From PGYU01 sp964637845 (GTDB lineage: Bacteria > Bacteroidota > Ignavibacteria > Kapaibacteriales > UBA2268), in NCBI GenBank assembly GCA_964637845.1, contig CAZWXI010000019.1, forward strand, positions 1 through 33,486: a stretch of 33,486 nt of DNA, given 5' to 3'. Of this stretch, positions 6,069-15,385 are shown piece after piece. The translations under genes were made by a program, and so were the position numbers. The notes beneath the pieces were generated by a model. The model saw nothing but the letters and a program-made list of their open reading frames with translations, had not been told where the DNA came from and did no database searches. Numbering within the stretch: position 1 is the stretch's first letter; every line of letters begins with the position of its first letter.

Positions 6069-7976
6069 TCACCATTTCACAAACTTTTCCACTTTATTCC
6101 CTACCCGCACTAAATACACACCCGGTGGCAGATGCGACACATCAATTCTTACTCCCTCTCCTTTGGAGAGGGTTGGGGTGAGGTGACTCACGCACTGCCC
6201 GAGCGTGTTGTAAATCCGAACACCTACTAACCCGCTATTATATGAGGGGGGACGAGTTCCCTCTAAGTCATTGAAATTGATGTAAACGTAATCCGTAGCG
6301 GGGTTGGGGTGGATGGCTAACTCTTGGAGCCGCATTTGGTCTCTCACGCTTGTAGCGGGGGTTGCCGTGAATAGTAAATTTGTTGTGTCTCCGATGATTA
6401 AGTTGATTCTGTGCCATTTAGGCGTGAACTCAAGTTTGTCCGAATAGGGGATTACGTCAAAAACTCGTCGTGATTCGATTTTTGGGAATTCAAATTTACC
6501 ACTTTCATCGGTTGTTGTTGTGCTGCTACCCGTTCTGAGGAATATGTCAGGAATGCCTTGTCCTTTGTCGTCAACTACGTAGCCCTCTACTCTATAAAAG
6601 GTACGTAAATCTTCTGCATTAAAATCAAATCCTGTCGTGTCGCTTGTGAGTTCTATGTTGTATTCGAGCGGTGTATAGGCAAAGGGTTTGTAGTAATATG
6701 TTGGATTTGCATCGTCAAAATATTTATTCAATGCTCTGACTTGATAGCTACCTTCCTTCAGGTTGCCAAATCTGTAATAGCCGTCTTTATCCGTCATTGT
6801 TACACGGAAAGTATCCAATGAAATGGGAATACCCGCTTGCCCCTTGTCACCTTCCCAAACACGTCCGCTTATGCTGTATTTATGTTTGGAACTCGGAGCG
6901 AGCTTGTCTTCTTTTAAAAGATGAATTGAAGAATTATATGCTGCTATAATGGGCATACTTCCGGCATAGCGAACGAGCATTGTTGCCGGTTTGCTTTCAC
7001 CACCGCCAAGTTTGGGTGGTAATTTAGATTCATATGTCCATGATTCACCACCATCGTAAGTATAAACAATCTTCCCGAACTGACCTACTGCAATGCCTGT
7101 TAAACTGTCTTTAAATGCAATACTTTGCAAACCAAATGGTGAATAAAAATGTCTATGAAATTTTGTTCTATCCGAATACAAATCCAACACTCTCCTCCAA
7201 GTTTTGCCACCGTCAGTACTTTTGTATATTGCGTCGTTTCCGGAACCACCACTGATTTCGTGACTTTTCCCGCACACAAATAGATTCTGTTCATTTAAAA
7301 CAAAAAAGTCTCTGCTTCCGCTGAAATGGTCAATATAAAAGATTTCATATTCGAGAGTATTTATATTTAATTTCATAAATGAATGATTGATATGCCCCGA
7401 TACAATTGGTCTATCAACAGGTGGTTCATGATATTGTGGGTCTCTTTGGTCGAATACCCTGACTATTGCGTAGAGCATAGAATCATTTATGAAATGGGGG
7501 TAAAGATATGAATAAGATATCTTATTCTTTGCAATATTAAACACATTATATGATTCCCAACCGTCATGAGTAATATACCATCCGTTGTGTAATACTCCAA
7601 TATTAGTATCGTACATCGTGATATTTTTAGAATGATTGATTCCCTCTAGTTTAAATGATTCAAAACTCTTTCCTGCATCGCTTGACTTATAGATTGTACC
7701 ATCCCAAAATGCCAAGAAAATATTCATGCTGTCAGGACAACTCATGTCTTCGACTCTATCATTTTGTATAGTATTCAACAATTCCCAAGAGTTCCCTGCA
7801 TCTGTTGTTTTGTAAACTCTCGTTTGAAAGCTAATCGTTAAAATAAAACATGTTTCGCTATTGATACATTCAATAGTTTTAGGTGTCCCATATACCGTAT
7901 ATATTTCTTCCCATTCGTTCGAAACTATTCTTCCAATACTCAGAGAAAAGAGTATAAGTATTATTACAATTTTCAT
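6069..7976 (-). CDS. secreted BNR/YCF48-like repeat protein with T9SS sorting domain
   Basis: A protein of 635 residues. It has an N-terminal signal peptide (MKIVIILILFSLSIGRIVSN), then sialidase-type Asp-box repeats (YKTTDAGNSW, YKSSDAGKSF, YKSTDGGKTW, YTYDGGESW) suggesting a beta-propeller of the photosystem-stability-factor type. Two carboxypeptidase-regulatory-like beta-sandwich domains follow (about 362-440 and 450-530: YSISGRVWEGDKGQAGIPIS and YRVEGYVVDDKGQGIPDIF). The T9SS type A sorting domain (about 553-635) reads LAIHPNPATDYVYINF ... VRIYNTLGQ ... LPPGVYLVRV. Residues about 597-608 (LTPTLSKGEG) are encoded by a palindromic repeat inside the domain. It is probably exported and attached to, or released from, the cell surface; the ligand is unknown. 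Confidence 0.85.
   Translation of the reverse strand: MKIVIILILFSLSIGRIVSNEWEEIYTVYGTPKTIECINSETCFILTISFQTRVYKTTDAGNSWELLNTIQNDRVEDMSCPDSMNIFLAFWDGTIYKSSDAGKSFESFKLEGINHSKNITMYDTNIGVLHNGWYITHDGWESYNVFNIAKNKISYSYLYPHFINDSMLYAIVRVFDQRDPQYHEPPVDRPIVSGHINHSFMKLNINTLEYEIFYIDHFSGSRDFFVLNEQNLFVCGKSHEISGGSGNDAIYKSTDGGKTWRRVLDLYSDRTKFHRHFYSPFGLQSIAFKDSLTGIAVGQFGKIVYTYDGGESWTYESKLPPKLGGGESKPATMLVRYAGSMPIIAAYNSSIHLLKEDKLAPSSKHKYSISGRVWEGDKGQAGIPISLDTFRVTMTDKDGYYRFGNLKEGSYQVRALNKYFDDANPTYYYKPFAYTPLEYNIELTSDTTGFDFNAEDLRTFYRVEGYVVDDKGQGIPDIFLRTGSSTTTTDESGKFEFPKIESRRVFDVIPYSDKLEFTPKWHRINLIIGDTTNLLFTATPATSVRDQMRLQELAIHPNPATDYVYINFNDLEGTRPPSYNSGLVGVRIYNTLGQCVSHLTPTLSKGEGVRIDVSHLPPGVYLVRVGNKVEKFVKW
6152..6186. 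repeat. palindromic repeat inserted in frame in the T9SS sorting domain
   Basis: CCCTCTCC (6154-6161), TTT, GGAGAGGG (6165-6172), followed by TTGGGGTGAGGTGA. The G/C-rich palindrome is unlike the surrounding coding DNA and is translated as LTPTLSKGEG on the minus strand. It occupies the same position in the sorting domain as the different palindrome at 5962-5978 does in the decayed copy. Confidence 0.6.
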
Positions 7977-7985
7977 AATTTCACC

Positions 7986-10900
7986 CTATTTTATAATAAT
8001 TAATTTTTCAGATTTAAGATTAAAACCATTTAAGCGTAAATTTAAAATATATAGTCCGGTATTGAGCTTACTTGAGTTTAACTGATAAAAATTAATTCCC
8101 TTAGATAATTTGAATTTCTTACTTATTAGTTCAATCCCAAGAAGTGAAGATACCGATATTACTAAATCATCGCTTGCAATTTCGGAATCAATTTCTAATG
8201 CGATTTCATTTTCAAGCACTGCTATTTTCATAATTATTTCATCAGTTCCATAATAGTTTTTGCTCTCGAAATTGAAATCAACTTTTTGCCTACCGTAAAA
8301 GCCTTCGTTATTAAGTCCATATAACCAACTGCATTTATCTTCACATTCCAATTCGATAAATCGGTAATAAGATGACATAGAACCATCTGGATATAATATC
8401 GGAACACCAAAACTTGCCCAATTTATAACCGATTGTGTGAAGTTGATACAATTTTCAGAACCCTCAATACCACCAATTGTTTCAGTTGTGATATATTCCG
8501 GATTTGGTTCATCTTTAAACCTGCAAACCTTCAATCCGATGGAGCAGCATTCAACGCTATCGCATTTTTGGTGAGCTCTTTCGCCAAACGCGCCTTGATA
8601 TTCTACCCAACACGCGGCAAGGATGACCCGCCAAGTGGTGTCGCAAGCACCTTCGGTTGAAGGCTCCGCAGGTTTAAATCCCATTTTATTTTCATAAATT
8701 ATTTTAAGTAGAGCTAAATTATGAACTTCATTCGACGTCATTGAGCAATTGATGCATGCTGTTGTATCTGACGGGTCACTAAATGTAGAAAACGATAAAA
8801 TCTGTAGTTCTTGCTTTAATGGGACATAGCATGTGTTTTCTCTATGCACGTAATAAACCTTGACGCTACATTGCGGACAATCAGGTAATTCAAAGTTAAC
8901 AGAATCTTTCGCTACCCATGGCACCTCTTCACAATCGGGTGTACATGGAGTCAAGAACTCTACAATTGGGCAATATAGGTCTTTAATTACAACGCAAGGT
9001 TCTGTATCTGTTACGCCTTTATAGAATTTGAAAGTATCTTGTCTATATTCACCTTTGAATATACAACCAAAAGAACCGTCATATCTCGGTACCTCGGTTA
9101 CTCCTGCGATGGAATGCTTAAAAAAATGATTGATTGAATAGTGAGTGAAACAATTCTGTGCATCAGTCGGAATATTTAAATTTGCACTTACTTTGCAATA
9201 GTTTTCTCCGCAGGGGCTAGCTCCCGGTTCTATTGTCATCTCTACCCAACTTTGTAATACTTCCTGTGATGGACAATAGCAACAAGATGGAAAATGTACT
9301 GGTGCTGATTCACAAGTCAAATTCCCTTTGTTGTAAGCAATTTTAAATGTTAGCGCAGTATCGCCCATTGCCTCGCAAATTTCATATATAAACGTAATTT
9401 TGCCGTTTTCATAATCAATTGCCAAGTCATCAAGCTCTGTAATAGGTATGGGGAGTTGTTCCAAAATACTTGAAAAAGTCATCTCCTGCACGAGCATGTG
9501 CAATAGCGGATTATTTGTTACGCATGCCCCCATGTTGATTTCTACTTTATAAGTACAACAAGCTCCGACACTATCTATCTTGGTGACGCTTAAATTGAAT
9601 TTTTCGCATAAGCTAAATGTATATGGTATGATTATTTCCAAAGTATCGCATCCGGAATTGTTGAGTACTCTGCCGTGCTGGTCGTAGAAATCAATCTTAA
9701 TCTTGACAGTATCAATTCCTAATGCCATCATATACATAAGGTAACATTCGTCAACGCAAAATTCAATAGGAAAACTTATGTTAATGTTATCATGAAATTC
9801 TTCGAATTCGATTGTTTTTTGGTCGCCATAATGATAATAAATTCTATATCCTTTAGGCATCATGTTGTTAGGGAAATCAAATGAATAAATGCCGTCAATT
9901 GTAACACACAATGAATCAACAGTTACGGCGGTGCGAAAATCAAATGTGCATGGGGCGTACTCTTCTGTTCCCGGGTCATACCCTTGAGTGCTTGGACATT
10001 TGTGCCTATTTTCAGATGATGGGTACCACATAACTGTATCTATAAAATATGAAGTACCACCGTCAGTATATGTATGTGGAACAATGATTGTATCTAATAG
10101 AGGTCTTATATTAGGATTATCAAAATAAAAGGTATTGAACCTTTTAGTACTCGCTATATGATAATAACAAGTATCATAAAACTTGTAATTATTTATTTCA
10201 TTAAACAACGCATGGTAAGTTGGACCACTTAAATACATATTTTTTCTACCCCCTGTCATTATACCCAAACCTAATCTTTGGTTCGTATCAATGTAATCGT
10301 AATAAGTTTGCTGACATGCTGAGTGGCCAGATAGATACAAAGGAGCAATTGAATCCGCTGGGAACACATCACCCAAAGTAGCGTCGGTATAATGGTATCT
10401 AACAACATCAGACTCACTTTGTTCAGGGTCATATGTTTGGAAATAAACATTGTAGTTTTCAAGTACTACTGTAGGTTTGACAGTTCTTCGCCCAATTATC
10501 TTGAAAAGTTCATTGTATTTTGCAGGAAAATCGCCATCCCCGTGTGTACTGTGATCACTATATAAAACATCAAAGTGATGTTGTGTTGTCCAACCAAGAT
10601 GATGTTCCTTAAAAAAAGGTTTTTGAAGCATTTTCAGGAGTACTAAATCATATGGGAAGAATGTTTGTACTGCAAAAACCGATACACCGCAATAATCAAT
10701 TACTTCATCAAAATTAATTGCACTACGCCATTTCAAGAAATTCTCATAACTTGCACTACAATCAATATTTTCAAGGTGCCAAGGTGTGCCATATTCGTGA
10801 TGCCAATTGAACCTGATTAACACTTTTTCTAAATAATCTATATCATTAGAATCTTTAGCATCTATGATAGTCTTTATAGCACCTATGTGATACGCTGTTG

Positions 10901-11012
10901 CTATAAATCCTTGCTCGCAATTATCCGGGTCATTGCAATCTACATAAGGGAAATTAATCAGAGTACCATTTTCAGCTCCATATTTAGTACTTGTTGCACA
11001 ATTTGGTACCAT
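7986..11012 (-). CDS. large cysteine-rich secreted protein with T9SS sorting domain; 5' end broken
   Basis: A frame of 1008 residues from the ATG at 11012. It has many Cys and paired-Cys motifs (GACCTYKVEI, CCYCPSQE, VECCSIGLKVC), Asn/Asp/Tyr-rich beta-type sequence, and a C-terminal segment LNTGLYILNLRLNGFNLKSE ending KLIIIK, a T9SS type A sorting domain. No catalytic domain is recognised. There is no signal peptide at this start. The same frame stays open upstream to 11126 without an ATG, and protein-like sequence continues in another frame (11105-11425), so the true N-terminus has been lost by frameshift. It ends 9 bases before the downstream T9SS gene, so the two were probably one operon. 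Function unknown. Confidence 0.7.
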   Translation of the reverse strand: MVPNCATSTKYGAENGTLINFPYVDCNDPDNCEQGFIATAYHIGAIKTIIDAKDSNDIDYLEKVLIRFNWHHEYGTPWHLENIDCSASYENFLKWRSAINFDEVIDYCGVSVFAVQTFFPYDLVLLKMLQKPFFKEHHLGWTTQHHFDVLYSDHSTHGDGDFPAKYNELFKIIGRRTVKPTVVLENYNVYFQTYDPEQSESDVVRYHYTDATLGDVFPADSIAPLYLSGHSACQQTYYDYIDTNQRLGLGIMTGGRKNMYLSGPTYHALFNEINNYKFYDTCYYHIASTKRFNTFYFDNPNIRPLLDTIIVPHTYTDGGTSYFIDTVMWYPSSENRHKCPSTQGYDPGTEEYAPCTFDFRTAVTVDSLCVTIDGIYSFDFPNNMMPKGYRIYYHYGDQKTIEFEEFHDNINISFPIEFCVDECYLMYMMALGIDTVKIKIDFYDQHGRVLNNSGCDTLEIIIPYTFSLCEKFNLSVTKIDSVGACCTYKVEINMGACVTNNPLLHMLVQEMTFSSILEQLPIPITELDDLAIDYENGKITFIYEICEAMGDTALTFKIAYNKGNLTCESAPVHFPSCCYCPSQEVLQSWVEMTIEPGASPCGENYCKVSANLNIPTDAQNCFTHYSINHFFKHSIAGVTEVPRYDGSFGCIFKGEYRQDTFKFYKGVTDTEPCVVIKDLYCPIVEFLTPCTPDCEEVPWVAKDSVNFELPDCPQCSVKVYYVHRENTCYVPLKQELQILSFSTFSDPSDTTACINCSMTSNEVHNLALLKIIYENKMGFKPAEPSTEGACDTTWRVILAACWVEYQGAFGERAHQKCDSVECCSIGLKVCRFKDEPNPEYITTETIGGIEGSENCINFTQSVINWASFGVPILYPDGSMSSYYRFIELECEDKCSWLYGLNNEGFYGRQKVDFNFESKNYYGTDEIIMKIAVLENEIALEIDSEIASDDLVISVSSLLGIELISKKFKLSKGINFYQLNSSKLNTGLYILNLRLNGFNLKSEKLIIIK

Positions 11013-11104
11013 AATTTGACATGAAGAACGTGCAGCATCGTAAGCATATTCATTAATCCCTTTCCGATTTTGTATATCAAAAATTTCATTATAATTACCT
11101 GTCC

Positions 11105-11463
11105 CTAACCACGCACAATCTGAACTTCATCAATAAAATCGGCATAAGATTTAATTCCTTCGCTACAAGTGTGACAGCTATCGCTTGAACTTAGAAACAT
11201 TTCAGAATCTTTTGTATTACCATTGCCTAATTTATCTTTTTGTTCATACAAAGAGTAGTAATTTACTTCACGTAATCTTAAACTAACATCTTTTAAATCG
11301 TTCGTTACCACTTCGATTATAAGTTCATCAGTGGGTATGTTTTTTATTATCAAATAATCTGGTATTGAGTTTTGATAGATAGGTCCAGCAACTATTTGGT
11401 AATCTGGCGTATAAAATTGTATTGGTTAGAATTTAATAAGTCATAAAGGTCAAATGAAGAATG
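11105..11463 (-). pseudogene. frameshifted 5' fragments of the 1008-residue T9SS protein
   Basis: The minus-strand frame from 11425 to 11105 reads FYTPDYQIVAGPIYQNSIPD through LLIIEVV-like sequence to CHTCSEGIKSYADFIDEVQ and then stops. It overlaps by 22 bases the upstream extension of the big gene (SSDCAWLGTGNYNEIFDIQN), so one small indel joins them. A further fragment in a third frame, HSSFDLYDLLNSNQYNF (11463-11392), joins the other end. At least two indels have therefore hit the start of the gene, or the assembly has errors here. Between 11464 and 11554 the sequence is AT-rich with nothing else recognisable. Confidence 0.55.
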
Positions 11464-11554
11464 CTATATATATTCTGATATGCTAATTATCTCTAATATA
11501 TTAGAATATACAATCATTACAATGATACATCAGTAGAGGAGTTCGAGGAATAAA

Positions 11555-12364
11555 TTATCCGTAGTAATCGGGAAGAAAAGTGAAAATACTCTGACCGCCA
11601 TCCACATTAATTACCTGCCCCGTAACCCATGCAGACTCATCTCGTGACAATAACGCAATCATCTTTGCCGCATCTTCGGGAACTGTGTTACGTTGGTGTG
11701 GATTATGCTCACGAGCAAATTTCAGCATCTTATCAAAATCGGGAATTTTGGAACTTGCAGGTGTCTCCGCGGCACCTGCCATAATTGAATTTGCAGTAAT
11801 TTTATAAGGTGCAAGCTCAAATGCAAGTTGCCTGACAATGGTTTCCAATGCAGCTTTAGCGACTGATACCGTACCATATTGATTTGTAGCAAGTCTAGCT
11901 CCATTTGATGACATCGCAAAAAGTCTTGAGTTTTCGCCCAAAAGTTTAGCATTGAACAAATCTTGCGTCCAATAAAGCATGCTATTTGCCATTACATTCA
12001 ATGACATTTCCATACGCTTTTGGTTTATTTGCTTTTCAGGGTTCTCGTGTATGAATGGACCAAGAGCACCAAACGCTATAGAATGCAGAAAAACTCCTAA
12101 ATAGGTATTATTTTCATCAAAATCTGCTCTTAATATCTCGGTCACTTGCTTTCTATTATCGACATCCGCGGCATTCATGTTGAAAAATTTTGCTTTTACA
12201 CCAAGACTTTTCAACTCTTCGCAAAGCTCTTCGGCTCTTTTTTTGGCAGAACCTAAATCAAGATGGACTCCATATATATTATATCCCAATTTCGCAAGTT
12301 CAAGTGCTGTGGCTTTTCCAAATCCACTTGACGCGCCTAATATCAGAGCATTATTTCTTTTCAT
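11555..12364 (-). CDS. enoyl-ACP reductase-like SDR (FabL/FabI type), copy 2
   Basis: A protein of 269 residues with a Rossmann start LILGASSGFGKATALELAKL, LHSIAFGALGPF, and an active-site segment NQYGTVSVAKAALE with Tyr163 and Lys170. The Tyr-x6-Lys spacing is that of enoyl-ACP reductases (FabI/FabL), not the Tyr-x3-Lys of most SDRs. The run YGTVSVAKAALE..VRQLAFEL closely resembles FabL of Bacillus. The end INVDGGQSIFTFLPDYYG is a typical SDR C-terminus. The expected role is reduction of trans-2-enoyl-ACP in fatty-acid synthesis. It lies 12 bases after a paralogue. Confidence 0.8.
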   Translation of the reverse strand: MKRNNALILGASSGFGKATALELAKLGYNIYGVHLDLGSAKKRAEELCEELKSLGVKAKFFNMNAADVDNRKQVTEILRADFDENNTYLGVFLHSIAFGALGPFIHENPEKQINQKRMEMSLNVMANSMLYWTQDLFNAKLLGENSRLFAMSSNGARLATNQYGTVSVAKAALETIVRQLAFELAPYKITANSIMAGAAETPASSKIPDFDKMLKFAREHNPHQRNTVPEDAAKMIALLSRDESAWVTGQVINVDGGQSIFTFLPDYYG

Positions 12365-12376
12365 TTCTAAAAGCAG

Positions 12377-13195
12377 TTATTTATGTGTTTCAATAAAATT
12401 CATTATACTTTCACCACCGTCAACGCCAATTGTTTGTCCAGTAATCCAATAGAAATTTTCGTCAGTTAGCAAGGCTATTGCTTTTGCTACATCTTCAGGT
12501 ACTGTGTTTCGATTGAATGGATTGTGTTCCTTAGCGTGAGCAAGCATTTTATCGAACCCGGGAATTTTATTGCTCGCTGGGGTATCTGTCATACCCGCTA
12601 AGATAGCATTCGCGGTAATTTTATAAGGAGCTAATTCAATTGCAATTTGCCGGATATACGCTTCGAGAGCGCATTTTGACGCAGATATTGCTCCGTAATT
12701 GTTCATAGCTCTTGTTGAACCAATTGATGTCAAACCGAATATGCGAGAATTCTCAGCCAACAATTTATTGAAAAATAAATCTTGAGTCCAATAAACAAGT
12801 GAATTTGCCATTACATCCATCGTCATTTCAATTTGCTTCTTGGATACACTGCCGTCTTGCGTATCGGCAAACAACGGCTTGATTGCACCGAAAGCTAGCG
12901 AATGTATCAGCACTCTGAGTAGGTGTGTACCCGGAGCTTGAAAGTCTTTGCGGATAGACTCAACCATCTCATGACGGACTTTGTCATCAGCGGCATTTGC
13001 ATTGAAAAATTTAGCTTTTACACCATATGTTTCAAGTTCCAATCTGAACTCTTCGGCTTTTTGTTTGTTCGAGCCCATATCAAGATGTGCACCGTAAATG
13101 TTATAGCCCATTAATGCAAGTTCACGAGCACAAGCCAAGCCAAATCCGCTTGATACTCCTAATATCAGTGCATATAATTCTCGTTTTTCAGACAT
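12377..13195 (-). CDS. enoyl-ACP reductase-like SDR (FabL/FabI type), copy 1
   Basis: A protein of 272 residues and the first gene of the tandem pair. It has a Rossmann motif LILGVSSGFGLACARELALM, LIHSLAFGAIKPLF, and NNYGAISASKCALEAYIRQI with Tyr167 and Lys174 (Tyr-x6-Lys, enoyl-reductase spacing). The NAADD segment and VDGGESIMNF end match the second copy. The two share layout and many motifs along their full length and look like an old tandem duplication. A TAAATTTG element on the minus strand (plus 13304-13311) about 110 bases upstream may be the promoter. Either copy could serve fatty-acid synthesis; division of labour cannot be told from sequence. Confidence 0.8.
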   Translation of the reverse strand: MSEKRELYALILGVSSGFGLACARELALMGYNIYGAHLDMGSNKQKAEEFRLELETYGVKAKFFNANAADDKVRHEMVESIRKDFQAPGTHLLRVLIHSLAFGAIKPLFADTQDGSVSKKQIEMTMDVMANSLVYWTQDLFFNKLLAENSRIFGLTSIGSTRAMNNYGAISASKCALEAYIRQIAIELAPYKITANAILAGMTDTPASNKIPGFDKMLAHAKEHNPFNRNTVPEDVAKAIALLTDENFYWITGQTIGVDGGESIMNFIETHK

Positions 13196-13401
13196 TTTAC
13201 CTCAATTATCAAATAATTGAATTTGAATAAATATTAGCTCGACTTAAAAATTTATAAATCGCTACATAATAAACATTAAAAATAAGAAAATTTTCATTCA
13301 ATTCAAATTTATTGTTGAATATTAATAAAACTGGATAAATATTTATTAATTTTAGTTGTCTATACCGTAACTTTGATGTAATTTTTAAATTGAGGAAAAT
13401 A
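13196..13401. promoter_or_regulatory. divergent promoter region between the SDR pair and lpd
   Basis: AT-rich spacer of 206 bases. TAACTTTG (13368-13375) matches TAnnTTTG on the plus strand, 26 bases before the lpd ATG. CAAATTTA (13304-13311) is the same element on the minus strand. A GAGG Shine-Dalgarno at 13392-13395 decides the lpd start at 13402. Confidence 0.5.
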
Positions 13402-14802
13402 ATGAATAAACACGAATGTGATGTAGTAGTTATCGGCTCCGGTCCGGGAGGATATGTAGCAGCAATCAGAGCTTCGCAACTTGGATTGAATACAATTTGT
13501 ATCGAAAAACGAGAATTGGGGGGAGTCTGTCTTAATATTGGATGTATCCCCACAAAAGCACTTCTTAAAAGCGCAGAATATAAGCATTTCCTATCTCATG
13601 CGGCTGACTTTGGCTTTGGCTTCGATAATTTAAGCGTTGACTATCCAAAAGTAATAGAACGTTCAAGAAAAGTTGCAAAACAAATGTCAACAGGTGTTCA
13701 ATTTTTATTTAAAAAGTATAAAGTAAATGCAATTTTCGGACACGGTACAATAACAGGAAAAGGTTCTATCGAAGTTCAAGATAATAACGGTAAAGTTACC
13801 GACACTGTAAAAGCGAAACATATTATTATTGCTACCGGGGCAAGGCCTAAAATTTTTCCCGGAATTGAAGTTGATAAAAAACAGGTCATAACTTCAACTG
13901 AAGCATTGCTGGGGACGCATCTGCCCGAATCTATTATTGTTATGGGTGCAGGAGCGATAGGAGTCGAATTTGCTTACTTTTTCAATGCTTTCGGCTCAAA
14001 AGTCACTTTGGTTGAATACATGGACAGAATACTTCCGGTTGAAGATGTAGAAATATCAAAAGAATTGGAGAGGCACTTCAGAAAATCGGGAATAGACATT
14101 AAGACTAAAACTATGATAAAATCTGCTCAAACTAAAGGCAAAGGCGTTGAAGTTGCTGTTGAAAAAGATGGCAAGACCGAGGTTCTCAAAGCTGAAATGG
14201 CTTTAAATGCAATTGGAATACAAGCAAATATCGAAGGCATTGGATTGGAAAACATTGGCGTGCAAACTGAAAATGGATTTATAAAAGTGGATACATTTTG
14301 CAAAACAAATATTGAAGGAGTTTATGCTATCGGCGATGTTGCGGGTGCACCTTGGCTGGCACATAAAGCTTCTGCCGAAGCCGTGGCTTTAATAGAGTAT
14401 ATTGCGGGTCATGGAGGTCACGGTATTGATTACAACAACATCCCAGGCTGTACATATTGCAATCCGCAAGTTGCGAGTGTAGGTTTGACCGAGGAGAAAG
14501 CAAAAGCTGAAGGTTACGAAGTTAAAGTTGGTAAGTTCCCGTTTACTGCAAGCGGAAAGGCTCATGGGATCGGTGAAGCAAAAGGTTTTGTAAAATTAGT
14601 TTTTGATGCAAAGTATGGCGAACTACTTGGTGCTCATATGATTGGCCCTGATGTCACTGAAATTATTGCTGAACTTGTCCTTGCTCGTTCCTTGGGTGCT
14701 ACAGCACAAACAATATCCAAAACCATTCATGCCCATCCGACTTTGAGCGAAGCAGTCATGGAAGCCGCTGCACAAGCATACGGCGAAGCTGTAAACATAT
14801 AA
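13402..14802 (+). CDS. lpdA: dihydrolipoyl dehydrogenase (E3)
   Basis: Flavoprotein that reoxidises dihydrolipoyl groups of 2-oxoacid dehydrogenases and of the glycine cleavage system, making NADH. The 466 residues are normal. Landmarks are the FAD dinucleotide site VVVIGSGPGGYVAAIRASQL, the redox-active GGVCLNIGCIPTKALL (CxxxxC), the NAD site IIVMGAGAIGVEFAYFFNAF, YAIGDVAGAPWLAHKA, and the C-terminal active-site HAHPTLSEAVMEAA with its His-x4-Glu pair. ATG 13402 with an upstream GAGG is preferred over the in-frame TTG at 13390. gcvT lies 1.4 kb away on the other strand, which may be functional proximity. Confidence 0.95.
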   Translation: MNKHECDVVVIGSGPGGYVAAIRASQLGLNTICIEKRELGGVCLNIGCIPTKALLKSAEYKHFLSHAADFGFGFDNLSVDYPKVIERSRKVAKQMSTGVQFLFKKYKVNAIFGHGTITGKGSIEVQDNNGKVTDTVKAKHIIIATGARPKIFPGIEVDKKQVITSTEALLGTHLPESIIVMGAGAIGVEFAYFFNAFGSKVTLVEYMDRILPVEDVEISKELERHFRKSGIDIKTKTMIKSAQTKGKGVEVAVEKDGKTEVLKAEMALNAIGIQANIEGIGLENIGVQTENGFIKVDTFCKTNIEGVYAIGDVAGAPWLAHKASAEAVALIEYIAGHGGHGIDYNNIPGCTYCNPQVASVGLTEEKAKAEGYEVKVGKFPFTASGKAHGIGEAKGFVKLVFDAKYGELLGAHMIGPDVTEIIAELVLARSLGATAQTISKTIHAHPTLSEAVMEAAAQAYGEAVNI

Positions 14803-14873
14803 TCAGTAGTTGGCGACAAGTTTAGGGCGACAGTCCAAAAACAAACTGACCAGTAAAAAAGGACTGACAGCAA

Positions 14874-15345
14874 ATGACAAGACAAGAAGCAGAAATAATT
14901 TTACAAAGGACGTTTAAGCTCCCTAAGTTCTATGACGAACAATGGTTGACTATTGACAAAATCCTGAAAGGCGAAAAAGTTCTACTTATCGAAAAGACAG
15001 GTTTTGGAAAGTCACTATGTTTTCAATTTCCTGCGACAGTTTTTAAAGGAACAACTGTTATATTTTCCCCCTTAATTGCATTAATGCGTGACCAAGTGAA
15101 AAAATTGACATCACTTGGGATTTCTGCAAAATGTATCAACAGCGAACAGACTCCGGAAGAAAACGCACAAATTATAAATGAAGCCAAGCAGGGCAGAATA
15201 AAAATCTTATACATAGCACCTGAACGACAAGAAAACAGCGAATGGATTGAAGCTACTCGACAAATGAACCTTTCAATGGTAGTAGTTGATGAAGCACATT
15301 GTATTTCTGTTTGGGGACACGATTTCCGTCCTGCATTTAAAAGGA
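14874..15345 (+). pseudogene. RecQ-family helicase, N-terminal fragment cut by an insertion element
   Basis: About 157 residues of a RecQ helicase. It has the start MTRQEAEIILQRTFKLPKFY, motif I TGFGKS (about residues 42-47), motif Ia FSPLIALMRDQV, and motif II VVVDEAHCISVWGHDFRPAF with the RecQ aromatic-rich loop. The family sequence ends abruptly at FRPAFKR. From 15346 the DNA is insertion-element sequence, and the frame runs on nonsense to a stop at 15461. Helicase domain 2, RQC and HRDC are missing. GAC-rich wording and the flanks suggest the locus was acquired horizontally. A recQ-dprA type locus is inferred from the DprA-like fragment downstream. Confidence 0.8.
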
Positions 15346-15385
15346 TGCCCCGTCCTAAAAAAGGTTTACATAAAAGGAGTAAACG

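Noticed and set aside
11105..11128. Programmed frameshift joining the 5' fragment to the 1008-residue T9SS protein
   Set aside because: No slippery heptamer or following structure is visible, and a second break upstream points to decay or assembly error.
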